Assembly: GCA_023055505.1 (NCBI GenBank)
Contig: JALIRH010000002.1
Location: 20,542,937 to 20,606,936 of the forward strand
Length of the DNA: 64,000 bases
Direction of reading: 5' to 3'
Origin: Callipepla californica brunnescens
Taxonomy: Eukaryota > Chordata > Aves > Galliformes > Odontophoridae
Under the pieces are notes generated by a model. It ran no database searches, was not told the origin of the DNA, and was given only the letters and a program-made list of their open reading frames with translations. Positions 12,779 to 25,478 of this stretch are shown here, in pieces. Numbering within the stretch: the stretch's first letter is position 1; every line of letters begins with the position of its first letter. Position numbers and translations under genes: made by a program.

Positions 12779-13535
12779 TCATAGAACCATAGAATGGCCT
12801 GGGTTGAAAAGGACCTCGATGATCACTGAGTTTAAACACCCCTGCCATGGGCAGGGTCACCAACCACTAGAGCAGGCCGCCCAGAGCCACATCAAGCCTT
12901 GCCTTGAATGCCTCCAGGGATGGGGCATCCACAACCTCCCTGGGCAACCTGTTCCAGTGCATCACCACCCTCTGAGTGAAAAACTTTCTCCTAACATCTA
13001 ATCTGAATCTCCCCTGTCTTAGTTTAAAACTATTCCCCCTTGTCCTATCACTATCAACCCATGTAAACAGTTGTTCCCCCTCTTGTTTATATGCTCCCTT
13101 CAAGTACTGCAAGGCCACAATGAGCTCCCCAAAGCCTTCTCTTCTCCAAGCTAAACAAGCCCAGTTTCCTCAACCTCTCCTAGTACTCCAGCCCTCTGAT
13201 CCCATTTGAAAAGCTCTGGGTCCTTCTTGTGCTGGGGGCCCCAGGGCTGGACACAGTACTCCAGATGGGACCTCACAAGAGCTGAGTAGAGGGGGACAGT
13301 CATATCCCTCTCCCTGCTGGCCACCCCTTTTTTAATGCAGCCCTGGATTTAGTTGTCCCTCCAGGCTGCAAGCACACATTGCTGACTCATGTCCAGCTTC
13401 TCATCCACCAGGTCCCCCAAGCACTTCTCCACCGAGCTGCTCTCCAGGAGTTCTTCCCCCAGTCTGTATAAACACCTGGGACTGCCCCACCCACATGCAG
13501 CACCTTGCACTTGGCCTTGCTGAACAATTAAAGTA
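12779..13535 (-). mobile_element. CR1 LINE 3' fragment of about 750 bp, minus orientation
   Basis: Starts at the CR1 3' end (ATAGAACCATAGAATGGCC) and runs through the complement of the carboxy-terminal ORF2 region. Between 13118 and 12867 the minus strand reads an open piece with GNSFKLRQGRFRLDVRRKFF and [17 protein letters not shown], the CR1 ORF2 terminus. Further upstream on the complement are the pieces for the EYCVQ, QQCVLAA and GKCKVL-like blocks. It ends near 13535 at the block complementary to GTTCAGCAAGGCCAAGTGC. It is 5'-truncated, as usual for CR1, with frameshifts. Confidence 0.92.
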
Positions 13536-15352
13536 TCCAGTCTGCTGGTCTTAAGTATTTCACAATGTGTGCTCTTCATTTACTTTGTTCACACTAACAC
13601 AGCCCGCATGTTTCTATCCAGAATTCTTATGCAGTGAGTCAGAGGATTCCTCATGGAGGTGATGTGCGGAAACAGTTTACACTGAGCTGACACTGAGCTG
13701 CTGCAGGTTAGAAAGTGTTACTTAAGTGTCCAAAATTTTCTGCGTAGTCAAAATTTTAAGATGGGAAAACAGAGACTGGCAAGGCTAGATGTATAAGATT
13801 TTCACATTAAAGTACACAAATGCAAAATCAAGAAGTTAATTTTTGAATAATTAATACTCAAACAAACATCCTGTAACTTCTAGCTACAGTATGTCATAGG
13901 TCCTCTGTTTTTTGATGGAAAAGAGAGGACCACAGTGTTGGGATGCAAACAACAACTGACACCTGAATGAACACTGGTTTCCTTAATACTTTAATACCTT
14001 TTGATGAATTAACATCCTAAGCAGAAGACCAAAACCAGAGAAAACTCTTATACAAAGCAGCCAAAAGTAACAGCATAAACCTGAGCAGAGTTCAAAGTGG
14101 AGTTAAGGTTGTCTAGAGCATCTTTTAGAGGGCTGTATTTATTTCTCAGTACACAGAAGTACCATTCACGCGCTTAAATTAAAATATTTGAGTATGGTAG
14201 CATCAGACTAACAGTATCACTTACTAGAAACTAATTCTGCTTTTTATTAAGACGCTATATAATTATTATCTCTAACATTAAATGTAGATTATGCATATAG
14301 TTTTCAGGTTCGGGATCATTAGCCAATGCCCCTGAGCAGCATTTTCGGAGACTTGAAACCATCAGTTTCAGGAAATATTTTTTTGCTTGTTTGCTTTCTT
14401 TTCAAATTCTCATCCAAAAAGTTCTTACAAGAAGACCAAAAGTGACATAACTGCTGTATTGTAATATATTTCAGATAACGTTGCTAATACGAGTAACTCT
14501 TCGAGCAAAAATAAATGTCTCAATCTTGCACAGATGTATCTGCAGAGGTACTGCAGAACATGTATGCACAAATACAACAGCAGCTACAGAATAAGTGAAA
14601 AAAGCTCCAGTGCCAGAACTTATTTATGAGCTACACCAGAAACAGCTTTCCAAAACAGCAAAAAATATTTGTGAGAAGGAAAGTGGTTTAGTGAACCATG
14701 AAACTGCTTTTTCTCAACACAGTTACAGCATGAATTTCGTGGTGTTAGAAAAAGAAATGGAGATCCATTCTCTAAAATACTCAGGGGTGCTTTGTTCTAG
14801 CTGTCTATCTGTGGAACCCTCTGTTTGACTCAGATACTTGAACATGACTATACAAAAGCTGATACTGTACTTCAGCATCATGTCTAGGGAGAAAACTGAT
14901 TTTAGCAAACTGGAGCTGATAGGTATACATACATGACATTTTTTGGCACACATTTTACAGCATCTGGCACACACTTTGTAGCATCTGCAACACTATTCAA
15001 AGCAGAATGTAATCAACACTCCTTCTGCAAATATTATGTCAAGACATCTCTCTGTCTTTGCACTGACATGACTTCAATACCGCACCTGACCAATAATACT
15101 TAGAGATTACAGAACGCCAAAAAAGAACAGGAGGAAACAAAACAGCTAAAGCTTTCCTCCTAGGCCTCAAATACTGCTGCATCTGTCAGGTGGCTCAATG
15201 CAAAACTGACATCTGACATCTCCCAAACTCCAAAGTTCTTGAACTGGACATTTTAGAGAAAGTTCCCACTGCTGCTATTGATACAGTAGGCACAGGCAAA
15301 CAAAGGCACCTGAGCTCAGGAAGCACACGGGGACATCAGGATTAATTAATTA

Positions 15353-15705
15353 GAAGACATACAAGGAGCAGCTGAGGCCTCTGGGTGTGTGCAGCCCAGA
15401 GCAGAGCAGCTGAGGGGAGGCCTGATGGTGGCTGCAGCTCCTCACAGTGAAAGGGCCAGAGGGAACGGCATGGAGCTGTGTCAGGGGAGGGACGGGTGGG
15501 GTGAGGGACAGGATCTGCACCAGAAGATGGTGGGCATGGAACAGGATGCCCAGGGCAGTGGGCACAGCCCCGAGTGCCAGAGCTCAGGGAGTGTCTGGAC
15601 AGTGCTCTCAGACACTGGGTTTGAATGCTGGGTGGTCCTGGAGGAGTCGGGAGTTGGACTTGATGATTCTCTCATCTCAGGACATTCTATTATTATGATT
15701 CTATA
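15353..15705 (+). mobile_element. CR1 LINE 3' fragment, rearranged subfamily, copy A
   Basis: Sense orientation from AGGAGCAGCTGAGGCC through GGGAACGGCATGGAGCTG to a 3' tail with TTGGACTTGATGATTCTC and ATTATGATTCTATAA. The middle lacks the stretch that normally encodes the FFTxRVxxHWNRLP block; it is replaced by a short G-rich segment (GGGACGGGTGGGGTGAGGG). The same arrangement recurs at 42625-42992, so it is a subfamily feature and not local damage. Confidence 0.85.
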
Positions 15706-17392
15706 ATTTAATGAATTTGAAAGACTGCTGATCTTCAAAACCACCCACCTGCCCTGTCACATACATATAAAATTTGAGGGCTTTATGCACAGCATCAATA
15801 AGGAAACTCACATTGGTGCTCCTTCAGCGAATCCAGACGACGCAAACGTCAGTCCCTTCATGAACTAAAATGTAAGTGCCAATTAAAACTGAACTGATAC
15901 TGGAGGATACATAAGTTATCAGTTAAGAATTAGTTGCATATATTGTGGTTCACATTTTATCACATGTGTTAGCTCACAAGCAGGGACAATTATCAGGTGG
16001 AGTTTGCATAAAATTACAACTGATCTTTCACTCAGAAGTGGCCAAAAAAACACATTTTTTTCTTTTTAGATAAAGTAGCATCCCATTCAGGAGGACCATC
16101 TCACCACATTTGCCCATACTTGGATGACTTCCTATGAAGATCACTCCTTAGAATGTTCTTTTGAACCATCTGGAAGCCTAACCAGGGCCTCTGCAGAACT
16201 GTGTTCAATGAAGCAGGGATCAATCCTGCTCCCTGGCAACTTCCCAGTTATCCACTTGCACAGGTCAGCACTAACTCTACAACCCTAACTTCATGCTTAC
16301 CACAGCTCTACCTGTTGAACACAGCATACTTAGGTCCATCTGGAGAGTAGGAAAGTCAGAAAAAGTCTGCATTTCTTAAACTGGCTTTCCCATTTCATTC
16401 ATAGATTAAAGCTCTTCCTACAGTAAAGCTAACTCCTGCTTTCAGCAGAGCAGCTGAGCTCACACAGACCTCCACTCACAGTTCCAGTGGCTCTCTGTGC
16501 CAGCTGTTCCCTCACCACAGCTGAAAATGTTTTCCAAGAGAAAGTCTAGTATTAGCCAGCTTTCATCCTTTCTATGCCACTTCTCTGCCAGGACAGGAGA
16601 TATGAGACAGCATGCTTTGTTTAGTTAATTTTGGATGGCTGTACAAGATGCATACTCTAGTTATTATTATTTATTCAGTGTGCATCTTTTTTTCATTTTT
16701 TTTAGAGACAGTTCACATAGTGATAAGCTCACAATAGTTATTTTTATGTAACATTCTTCAAAGGAACTTTCCCATGCTCCCACTCCTGTTTTCATACTGC
16801 TGACCAGGCTGCACGTTCTAGATTTTCAGAAAACATCTAAATACATTTAACTCTAAAACCAACCTGCCAGTGAGAAGCTAAAGAGACGTGCCACATCTTC
16901 CAGCACTACCATAACGAGGAAACGCCAAAGGAGATAAAGCAGTGTGTGAATAGACAACGTTTAGAAAACGAAATGCCTATTTCTCCCCCCACAATGACTG
17001 CTCTGGCTTTGGTGAACATTTGAGACCTGCAAAAGCGTGGCAGTGAGTCTAACAAGAGTGTGGGGTATTACTCAGTGCTAAGGCTGCTGTGAAGGCTGCA
17101 CCATAATCCCAGAAAATGGCTCTGGTTTCAGAAAAACAAACGAGCATATAAAACCCAGATATGCTTCACACACACATACAGCCCGAATGGATTTTAGCTG
17201 TTGGGTTCATCTTCTGACTTCACATCAGGGTCACCAAAACAGGCCTCACTTTGTATGTTTGCTTTTTATCCTCCTACTTTAAATACAATTTGCCATATGA
17301 TTTGGATCAAAGAAACATGGGATATATCACCATTGGTAACAGATATCTCTTCAAATAAAGCTTAAAGCACACATTAACTTTTTTTCAGCTTA

Positions 17393-17417
17393 AACCTTAA
17401 AAGCTTAAAAGCTTAAA
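17393..17417. repeat. Short tandem repeat, unit about 10 bp (AGCTTAAA)
   Basis: The motif CTTAAA(A)G recurs three to four times in a row with small variations. It is a simple AT-rich tandem repeat in CPQ intron 1 with no sign of function. Confidence 0.7.
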
Positions 17418-20400
17418 CCATAATGCAATTTTCACAGACTGTTAAAGTACAAATAACATTAGACAGGAGAGCATGACGTGGAAGAAAAAAATACATCAGG
17501 ATTTCCAGCTGTGCCAAAATTCCCTTTCTACAGAAAGCATGAAGTCTTGCTCGCTTATGAACTCATTGCTGTTGTGTCAATAGGATTATCTTTACTCAGA
17601 AGCAATACTCTGAGCCAAAAACTTAGACCTATGAGCAATGAGAGAACTGCTAACAGAAAATAAAAGGCCAGGAGTGATTTCTGTTCATCACCACCCTTCA
17701 GTCAGTTTTCCCTTTAGTTGTAACAGCTAAGTCCAAAACAAAACATGGATCAGAGATCTCAGGTTGGTAGTAATGAGTATGAAAATCAACACAGGTGTAT
17801 TTTAGCAGCCAACGGACTACGCAACAAAAGTTTGGGTCAGTCATGGCTTAAGTCCATACAGGTCATACCTACAGTGGCTCTGCCCTCCAAACTGCCTTTC
17901 ACTCACACCAGAACACTGCCCATGTGGTCAGGCAGCAAGTTGGTTCTGGGAATCAATCCAGTGAAAAACACATTCATTCCTGTTTCCACAAATTAATCAT
18001 GAGCATTAGCACCAGTAGGTTACTGTCAAGGAGAAAATGAGGATGTCCAACTCAGAGCAAGGTTGGACTGTGGCAGCACAGACATCCTGAAAAGCATCCT
18101 GAAAACTGCTCCTCCCATCACCTCTGCTATTGAAGAGCCTGGGGCAAAGGGACAGAGGGGTGCTGAGGTGGAAATCTCTGCACCAACTGCAGCTGGATTT
18201 GACAAGGCAGTAACTCAGAGCAAATGCACAGAACTTTTCCAGCCTGTTCTAGAGACTTTATTTATTTACTTCTGAACACCCCCTATAACTCCTTACTTGA
18301 CAACTATTTCAAGACAACCCAATTCAACTAGTAATTAAAATCGAGTTGACTTCTCCTTGCAGGGTATCTCACAACGTGTCAAGAAGGTAGAAACTGTCTG
18401 CTTTCTGTAATTTTTCCCAATGCTGAGTACATTACCTGAGGTTAGTGATACATTTTCTGCCTTAACTGGTTGTTGTAACAGGAAACATTAACAGCCCACT
18501 GCAATGTACACTCAACCTGAAACAAGTTAGGTACCTCTTGCTTCCAAAGCAACAAAGAATTTCAACAGACTAGAATTCCAAGAAGCGTTTTTGCAGTCTG
18601 CCATGGAAGGACAATCATGTTTTGTATGGGAGAGCACAACTACAGAGAGTCCTAGAGGGTAAGCCCTATCATTCAGAATAACAAGAATCGACACGATCAG
18701 AAATGTTAACCTCAAAACCTGTGGAGAGTAGAAAGGAAAACCATTTCAGATAAATCATATTTATGCTTTCGTTTTCAACTGCTATGGATTAAAAAAAAAG
18801 CACAAACTCTCCCAACTGAGTCTACAGCCTCAGATCTCATTTTAAAGCCTCAAAAAGCACACTGCTTTCTCAAATGTCCATTGGCACACTCACAATATTA
18901 CGTAAGTGCCTTTTGTGGGGCTACTTGAAACACCAAATTACTTTCAACTCACTTGTCTTATGTAAATTTAGTCGAGTGCCTCCCCTGAAAAAAAAAAACA
19001 AAAGTAATACAGAAATTAAAGAAACAGGATATCAACATACAAGTCACAGATGAAAGCTAGAAAAACTGGGGGAGGAGTGATCTCATTCCCTTTCATACAT
19101 AGTGTTGCAGCAGGAAATGTACTACTGCTACATTTGAGTAAAAGATCAGACATCACAACCAGCAACTGAAAAAATATAAAATAAAAAGAAGAAATAAAAA
19201 GACAAATCGAATAGACTAAAAACCAAAACTGTTGTCTTGAACCGATACTAAAATGGGCTTCACAAGACAGAAAAGCTAAATCAGTGGGGTCACAAAATAG
19301 GTTTGGGCAAATCCTGAACCAGTTGCAAACGCCACTGTTTTACCGGAGGCATCAGGATGGTCAGCTGAGCAAGTTTAATATAGTTCTGCTTCATCTGTAT
19401 TCCCCATAATGTAAGAAACATCTATGATATGTTACCTGAGATCAGCCTCTTCTATCGCATACAGCGCCTCGATTTAGAATGCATCTTGTCAGGTTAAGAA
19501 TTGAGATAAATTTGACTACAATTTTTCTTTTCTGCAGTCAGGTTAAGATTGCAGATCTTTTTCCACAGCATCATGTACTACAGAGAAACAGCTTCTAAGA
19601 GGTATTTTCATCCAAATACCTGCTCATTGAATACTTCAACCAAATCCCTATTTGGCAGCAACAACACTAAAGGGATTTTCACTTTTCTCTCTCATGCTCA
19701 CTGTGAAGAAAATTCTTCAAATAGATCTACGTTAACCAGGTTTAAATGACTCTGAGAGGATATTACTATTCTTTATACCAGAACAGAAAAAAGAAATCCA
19801 AATGAGCTAAGTCTCTCAATACTCTCCATTTGAAACAAAACAAAACAAACAATACTGCTACATTCTCTCAGTCTCAAAAAAAAAAAAAATAATAAAATCA
19901 TTCCTCCTGTAAAATCACAATACCCAAAGAATCATATCATTTTTAAAACCACAGGCTAACGAGTTTAACATTTTTCTCAAGCTGACATACAGTGTTGTCT
20001 TCTACTGTAAAACAACAACAAAGAGAAGAGCATTCTCCACAGACTGTCAGAACTTCTGACTTAACCAAGTAATTGGCATTTAGATTACAAATCAGAGCAA
20101 AACTTCACTACTGCCATCAGAGTGAAAAATGTAAGCGACTGAGGGGTCAAACGAAGAAAGAACTTACATTTATTTCAGTACCCTGAGATTATTGCAGATA
20201 TTTGGTAACAAAAACGTGAAAGATTACCACAATGCAGTTTTTGACAGATAATATTTCCTGTCCAGACAGAACAGAAAGAACTGCAGAACTTCAAGATTGT
20301 AATCGTTTTGTACATTTCTACACTCAAAGTACTTTTTTAAGCAAAATATTTCACCCCTGCAGCTGCTATCTTTTAGATGTACTGCCATCCTTCATTTTCA

Positions 20401-21779
20401 TCCTCCCACAACTGGAAAGGAAGGAAGAAATGACAAGATGAAGTTTTCAATCTTAAAACAAGAAAGTTTATATGCTATAGCAGGAATAGATAAATGAATC
20501 CCATGAGCATTATGAGTTTCTGCAATTGTATCAACAATAAGAGGCTGCATTAAGTCGCTTCCTTTGCCGATCTGGTGTTAAAGACATGCAGACATTTGCA
20601 AAACCATGTTATAAAACAAAAAAGAATTTATATGAGCTTTTACTGACAGATGTCTCCCAACAGAGGTCAATGCCAGGTTGTTCTTCCTCAGCCCAGATTT
20701 GCAATCTCTTCTTATCTGATTTAGTATCTTATTGTTCTGCTGTTCAAAAGAATTATATGTATTTTAAATGTCAAGAAACAAGATCGAATAAGACAAAGGC
20801 TTAGTATGAAGCTGTAAAGCTGCAGAAGCTCTGATCCAAATTTATCTGTACAGACTTCATCTAGAAGTCTGAAGCTGAGTAAAGCAACGCTGATTGTAAA
20901 GCACAACTCATACATACTACTTAAGATAGAGCAGCTGCATCTGAAGAAATGAGTCAAAGTTTACAAGGAAACAAGACTTCAGACCTCTCACAGATACAGC
21001 AGGCTTTGCAAGGTTTCTTTGGGGAAAGATGCACGGTAGAACTTATTTGAAATAATAATCTAACAGAAGGAACATCAGAAAAGACTGGAAGGTGTTCTAA
21101 GGAGTGACAGAAGATAAGCAGGAAAATGGCTTTTAACAAAAGCCTTTGTCCTTGCATAAAAGTAACCAAGCACAATCAAGGCTAACCTCTGTCATCCTGG
21201 CTTAAACCTTACTGTCTCAGGCAAAAAAAAGGTACATTCTAAACAAAGACATAGATGTAAACAGTCCTTTCATTCCCACGCAGGGGATCTGTTCTCCAGT
21301 CATAGCAAGGATTGCTCTCTAACAGAAAACACCCACGCGCTCCCCTCTCATCAACAGATTAATACACTCTTATCGTGCTTCAATACAAAAAGGCGACCAG
21401 ATGTGCAACAGTTTCCAGAAACAGTAAAAATTAATCTAATTTTGAACTGAATAAAAAGCAGGCAGACAATTTTTTTAAAACTACAAAACCACAAAATCAG
21501 GATTCCAGCTGGAGAATGTGCATGGCCCTTCCTGAGCAGCCTTCTGGGTACTCTTTCAGCACCTGGAAAACTCAGGTCCCAAGATGCTGTAGCTTGAAGG
21601 CAGAGGCAAGCCATCATCAATTAAACATAAATCCAACACGCGTATTTTGAACTTTCTCTTCAGTAGTACTCAAGAGTAGACTTGTAACTTCTCAGACACA
21701 GCCACCAGACTGGAAAGCTCCTCCACATCTAATATTTCCTTAAATAAAATCTGTTTCAGCTTGAAGAACTCAGGGTTGA

Positions 21780-21796
21780 TTTTTTTTTTTTTTTTT
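21780..21796. repeat. Poly(T) tract, 17 T
   Basis: Uninterrupted T run on the plus strand, close to the 3' end of CPQ intron 1 when counted from the promoter side. Simple repeat only. Confidence 0.95.
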
Positions 21797-22219
21797 GTAA
21801 TCTCATTTTTCTTTCATATATGTAGTAGTTCTATGAAGTACGCATATAATTTTATACACGCATATAAAACTCCCTCTCTTACATACTTTCCTCTTTCACA
21901 TCAACTTGGAAAAAAAAGCACTTTGAAGAAAGAGGCCCTGCCAAAGCAAACCTAAACGGCAGTAGTTACTAGAACTTAGTACTCAGAAGCACTATACCAT
22001 TTTCCATGGTTGGATTTCTTCATCGTAACATAACATAAAGCATAACCGTATGCAGTTTATCTGTCTGATATCTGCAAGTCTTGTGTCCGGTGATGTTTTC
22101 CAGCATAGCAATGTTCTCGCAGACCCAGCTGCTTCTAGGACAGCCGCGCCTCACCCTGTAGCAACCATACATCCCTGAAGCACGTGGCTGTGGCCAACTA
22201 CAACTGAGCATCGACACGC

Positions 22220-22870
22220 ATTTTAATTTCCTCCGAGAGGAAGGCAGCGGGAGCCACCAGCACACAGCACACAGCCATCTGTCCTCCCGACAAGGAAGGG
22301 CAGGACGGGTCGGGCCCACGGCTCTGACCCAGCACGGGGAATGCAGGGCGCCATTTCGGGGCAGCCCAGCTAGAGGAGGGCACAGGGCAGCGCCCGGCCG
22401 AGGCCTCGTGATGGCGGCCTTCCTTCCCCCAGCCAGGCCGAGGAGCCCGGGCACAGCTTTTCCCTGCGGCTGCCTCGGCCGCCCGTCCCCCCCAGCCCGG
22501 CTCCCTGCGACCAGGAGCAAGAGAAGGAGGGGAGCAAACACGCACCTTCCCCGAGCGGCCCCAGTGGCGCCAACAGAGCCCCGCCTGCAGCGGGACTGCC
22601 GCGGGCAGGAGGAGGGGAAGCGGCCGCGGGGCGGGCACGGAAGGGGGCCGGGCTGCAGCGTGGGGCCGCCGCTGCCTTTCGGCCCGAGCTGCCGTTCCCG
22701 GCCCTGCTGAGACGAGGGTAGCTCCTCTGCCAGCCCTCAGCGGACGTTTGGCACCGTAGTATGAGCGGCGGCTGGGAGCTGTCAGCGGGCTCCGTGCCGC
22801 TCTGCGAACCGCGGCCCCATCCGCGTTCATTTAAATAAAAGCGTGTTTATGAAAGCGCTCGGGTAAATGG
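22220..22870 (-). promoter_or_regulatory. CPQ: CpG island, likely CPQ promoter and non-coding exon 1
   Basis: This is the clearest CpG island in the window: dense CpG and GC-rich in an otherwise AT-rich context, peaking about 22380-22720. It lies about 18 kb upstream of the CPQ coding start on the same strand, the expected place for a housekeeping-type promoter. On the minus strand a TATA-like TTTTATTTAAAT occurs at about 22828-22841. Two good splice donors follow: AAG|GTGCGTG with the last exon base at 22546, and CAGG|GTGAGG with the last exon base at 22155. Open frames across the island in several registers are a by-product of GC richness, and I do not call them genes. Transcription start and donor choice are inferred. 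Confidence 0.75.
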
Positions 22871-22883
22871 GCGCGATTTCTTC

Positions 22884-22925
22884 TGCAGATAAGATCTGAG
22901 AATACAAACGCAGGTCTTATCTGCA
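22884..22925. promoter_or_regulatory. Inverted repeat with two AGATAAG (GATA) motifs
   Basis: TGCAGATAAGA at 22884-22894 and its exact complement TCTTATCTGCA at 22915-22925 form an 11-bp inverted repeat. The pairing extends to 15 positions with one G-T pair, leaving a loop of about 12 bases. Each arm holds an AGATAAG core, a good GATA-factor site. It sits just upstream of the CpG island in the CPQ direction. Binding is not shown by sequence alone. Confidence 0.55.
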
Positions 22926-23539
22926 AACACTTGAATTTGAGCACTTGATTAGTTCCATTTAAGTCAGTGGGACTGCTCTAGTGGTTCAGAGGCAAGTGTT
23001 TTAGGATCAAAGCCCTTGGTGCAGTTCCCAAAAGCTGCTGTATGAGGAAGACGGTGAAGAATTTCCCTCTAAAATTCAGCGCGGTGTTCTAATACTCATA
23101 TTCTCCCTAAGTGAAAAGACTGCAGTGCTAATGAGCTTCACCAGCGTGTCCCTTGGGGAAGGATGCGACAGAGACGGTGCGAGATAATGGCTGTCCCTTG
23201 GGGGCCCGGCTCTCCCCTCTGTTGATGTGAGCTGAGGCACTTGTGTTTCTTCACCTATGCCTTTCAGTGGGCGATCTAGATAGCACGTTCTTGCTGTGTC
23301 CTCTCCTGCACAGGTCACGGAGTACTTCAGCAGGATGCAGTACTGCATTTCATTCAAACTGCCACAGTCCCTGAGAGCCCTGGGGAAAATAAATGTTGAA
23401 GTGGAACTGTTAAACTGTTAGAGATCAGCCCATCCTCCTTTCTCTTTCCCGTGTATTCTGTATATTCTTCACATACCCTCCCTCATAGGCTGTGTCAGAG
23501 GCAGGGACTCTGTAAAGAAATTATGCACAGTGAATGAGG

Positions 23540-23576
23540 TTATAAGTGAGTGGCTATAGATTATAAGTGAGTGGCT
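23540..23576 (+). repeat. Two-copy tandem repeat, period 21
   Basis: TTATAAGTGAGTGGCT occurs at 23540-23555 and again at 23561-23576, separated by ATAGA. This is a short local duplication. Confidence 0.9.
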
Positions 23577-23685
23577 GTACAACCTGCAAGAAAATATTTC
23601 ACTCTCAAAGGTTGGCTGTTGCCCCCATGACTTCTGAAACTTAACCACCAATGCACGAGTCTCCTTTTAGCTTCCAAGGAGAATG

Positions 23686-23962
23686 AGAATCATAGAATCA
23701 TAGAATTAATCATAGAATGGCCTGAGTTGAAAAGGACCACAATAATCATTTATTTTCAACCCCCCTGCTATGTGCAGGGTCGCCAGTCACTAGACCAGGC
23801 TGCCATATCCAGCCTGGTTTTGAATGCCTTGAGGGATGGGGTATCCACACCATCCTTGGGCAACCTGCTTTAGTGTGTCGCCAACCTCTGTATGAAAAAC
23901 TTCCTCCTAATGTCTAACCTAAACCTCCCCTGTTCAGTTTAAGATCATTCCCCCTTGCCAGA
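23686..23962 (-). mobile_element. CR1 LINE 3' end, minus orientation
   Basis: Begins with the CR1 terminal repeat (complement of CATAGAATCATAGAATT, then CATAGAATGGCCTGAGTTG) and continues about 275 bp into the complement of the carboxy-terminal region. It is very similar to the first part of the 12779-13535 copy and belongs to the same subfamily. It is 5'-truncated at about 23962. Confidence 0.92.
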
Positions 23963-24820
23963 ATGGAGGACAGATCTTCAAGAAGGAGCTAAAGTAAAAT
24001 TACACTTGCATTTGAGTTTAGAATCTAGGTTGGTTGCCTGTGACTGATTCCTTCTCTCTTCATTTCCTCCTCTTCCCATTAAATTACTTCCCAAACCTGA
24101 TTTCCAATTATTTTTTTCTTGAATTAGCTCCCTTTAATAATGCTTCCAAAACCAAGGAGTTAGAAGGATGAGTGATAATGAGCCATCTTTTTTCCCTATC
24201 ATCAAATACTCAGAAGGATGGAGAAATCTTGACATGTCTGTCACTAATCCCAGATCAGAGGGAAAAGAGGAACACACTACTCATGTCTGCTGCTGTCTTT
24301 GCTTGTGAATCAATAAATGAGAACGTGTAAAGAGACGTAATAACACAACCTAGAACTCCACCCTGCTCCTTTTCATCCAGGAACATGCACAAATATGTTT
24401 ATGGGTTTGAAATACATCAATACTCAGTTAGCCTCAGGAAAGGTATTTCCATCACGCCCATCTCTTACATTATTTTCTCATATTTTGCATTATTCACTAA
24501 ATGCATAGTTTTGTTTTCCTTTCCTTTGCAGCTTTGGGACTTTCAGATTACTGTTCTTCCCTCCTAGGGATTGTAATTTTAAATCAGGGAGAGGCTTGAG
24601 CTGAAGAGACCTGTGTTCAGTTTCCCAGACTTTGTAAACCATGCTGGGCAAAACTGTAGCCTCTGTCCCCAAAGTCACCTGTGTGATCTATCTTGCATAC
24701 ATTTGAACTCATTAAGACTATTCAGGTGCTTGAAGTCACCCATGTGGATGTATCTTGAGAGGGCTGCTGTGGGAACAGTGTCAGAGCAAAGAACTAATTT
24801 AATATTCAAGAAGGAGATTG

Positions 24821-24848
24821 TATATATGTGTGTGTGTGTGTGTGTGTG
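24821..24848. repeat. (TA)3(TG)11 microsatellite
   Basis: Alternating purine-pyrimidine run on the plus strand in the intergenic region. It is likely length-polymorphic. Confidence 0.97.
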
Positions 24849-25448
24849 AATGTCAGAAATAATCAGAATTATGTGATTGTAACTGTGCTTCAGGGAATAA
24901 GCCTGTATCTTAACTTCTCAAAACGAGGTTGAGGGCATGATGATGCAGGATTTTTTTTCCTTCTATTACACAGTGTATGAAGCAACTGGTGCAGCCTGCT
25001 GTTAGACACTGGGCACTGGCTGAAAAGGTCTTGAATCTCTTCTGAAGTGACATTTTCTTGGTACCATGCTTTTCCCTGCATGGAGTAGGGATGTATGCTA
25101 TCTATCTGTGCTTTGTTTTTCCAGTCTGTTTATGCTACATACCTTCTGGAGCAAGGGCTCCTTCAGTAACATTCGGAACTTCACTGAAGTCTCTACAATG
25201 CAACTGTATTAAAATAACAAGAAGAAATCACAAGCATGTTCACATGCTAATTATTATGCTAAGTCGGGAGGGGGAGGGAAAAAAGTGTGCGATTTCTTTG
25301 AAAGGCTGCCAGCACAGGTACAGACACAAAAGATGTTTGAAGTGGGAGCGCATTCTATCAGCCTGAAGGAATTACTGATATGCCAGTTCCCCTTGTTCAG
25401 AAGCATGCTCTCAACTTTCATTTTGTGACATTTGTTTACTATTTTCCT

Positions 25449-25478
25449 CTTTATTTTATTTATTTATTTATTTATTTT
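25449..25478. repeat. (TTTA)n microsatellite
   Basis: TTTATTTATT-type repeat with one interruption near its left end. Simple sequence only. Confidence 0.95.

Larger units (their letters stand above)
4282..22545 (-). other. CPQ: CPQ intron 1 (about 18 kb) with five CR1 copies
   Basis: Interval between the CPQ exon 2 acceptor and the likely non-coding first exon in the CpG island. It is AT-rich and contains CR1 pieces near 6.7, 8.7, 11.0, 12.8 and 15.4 kb plus homopolymer tracts. No further coding exon was recognised on either strand; open frames outside the CR1 copies lack domain character. The right boundary depends on which exon 1 donor is used (22546 or 22155). Between the listed repeats (4.3-6.7, 7.0-8.6, 9.3-11.0, 11.3-12.7, 13.6-15.3 and 15.8-22.1 kb) I see no gene or structured RNA. 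Confidence 0.7.

Noticed and set aside
18063..18275. 70-codon plus-strand frame with a moderately protein-like composition
   Set aside because: Contains a small tandem (CATCCTGAAAA twice) and no match to a family I know; no splice-site pair stands out. Not enough to call a pseudogene.
22198..22830. 210-codon minus-strand open frame across the CpG island (with overlapping 173- and 100-codon frames)
   Set aside because: Low-complexity Ala/Arg/Pro/Gly composition caused by GC richness, several registers are open at once, no domain, and it is the expected place of a non-coding exon.
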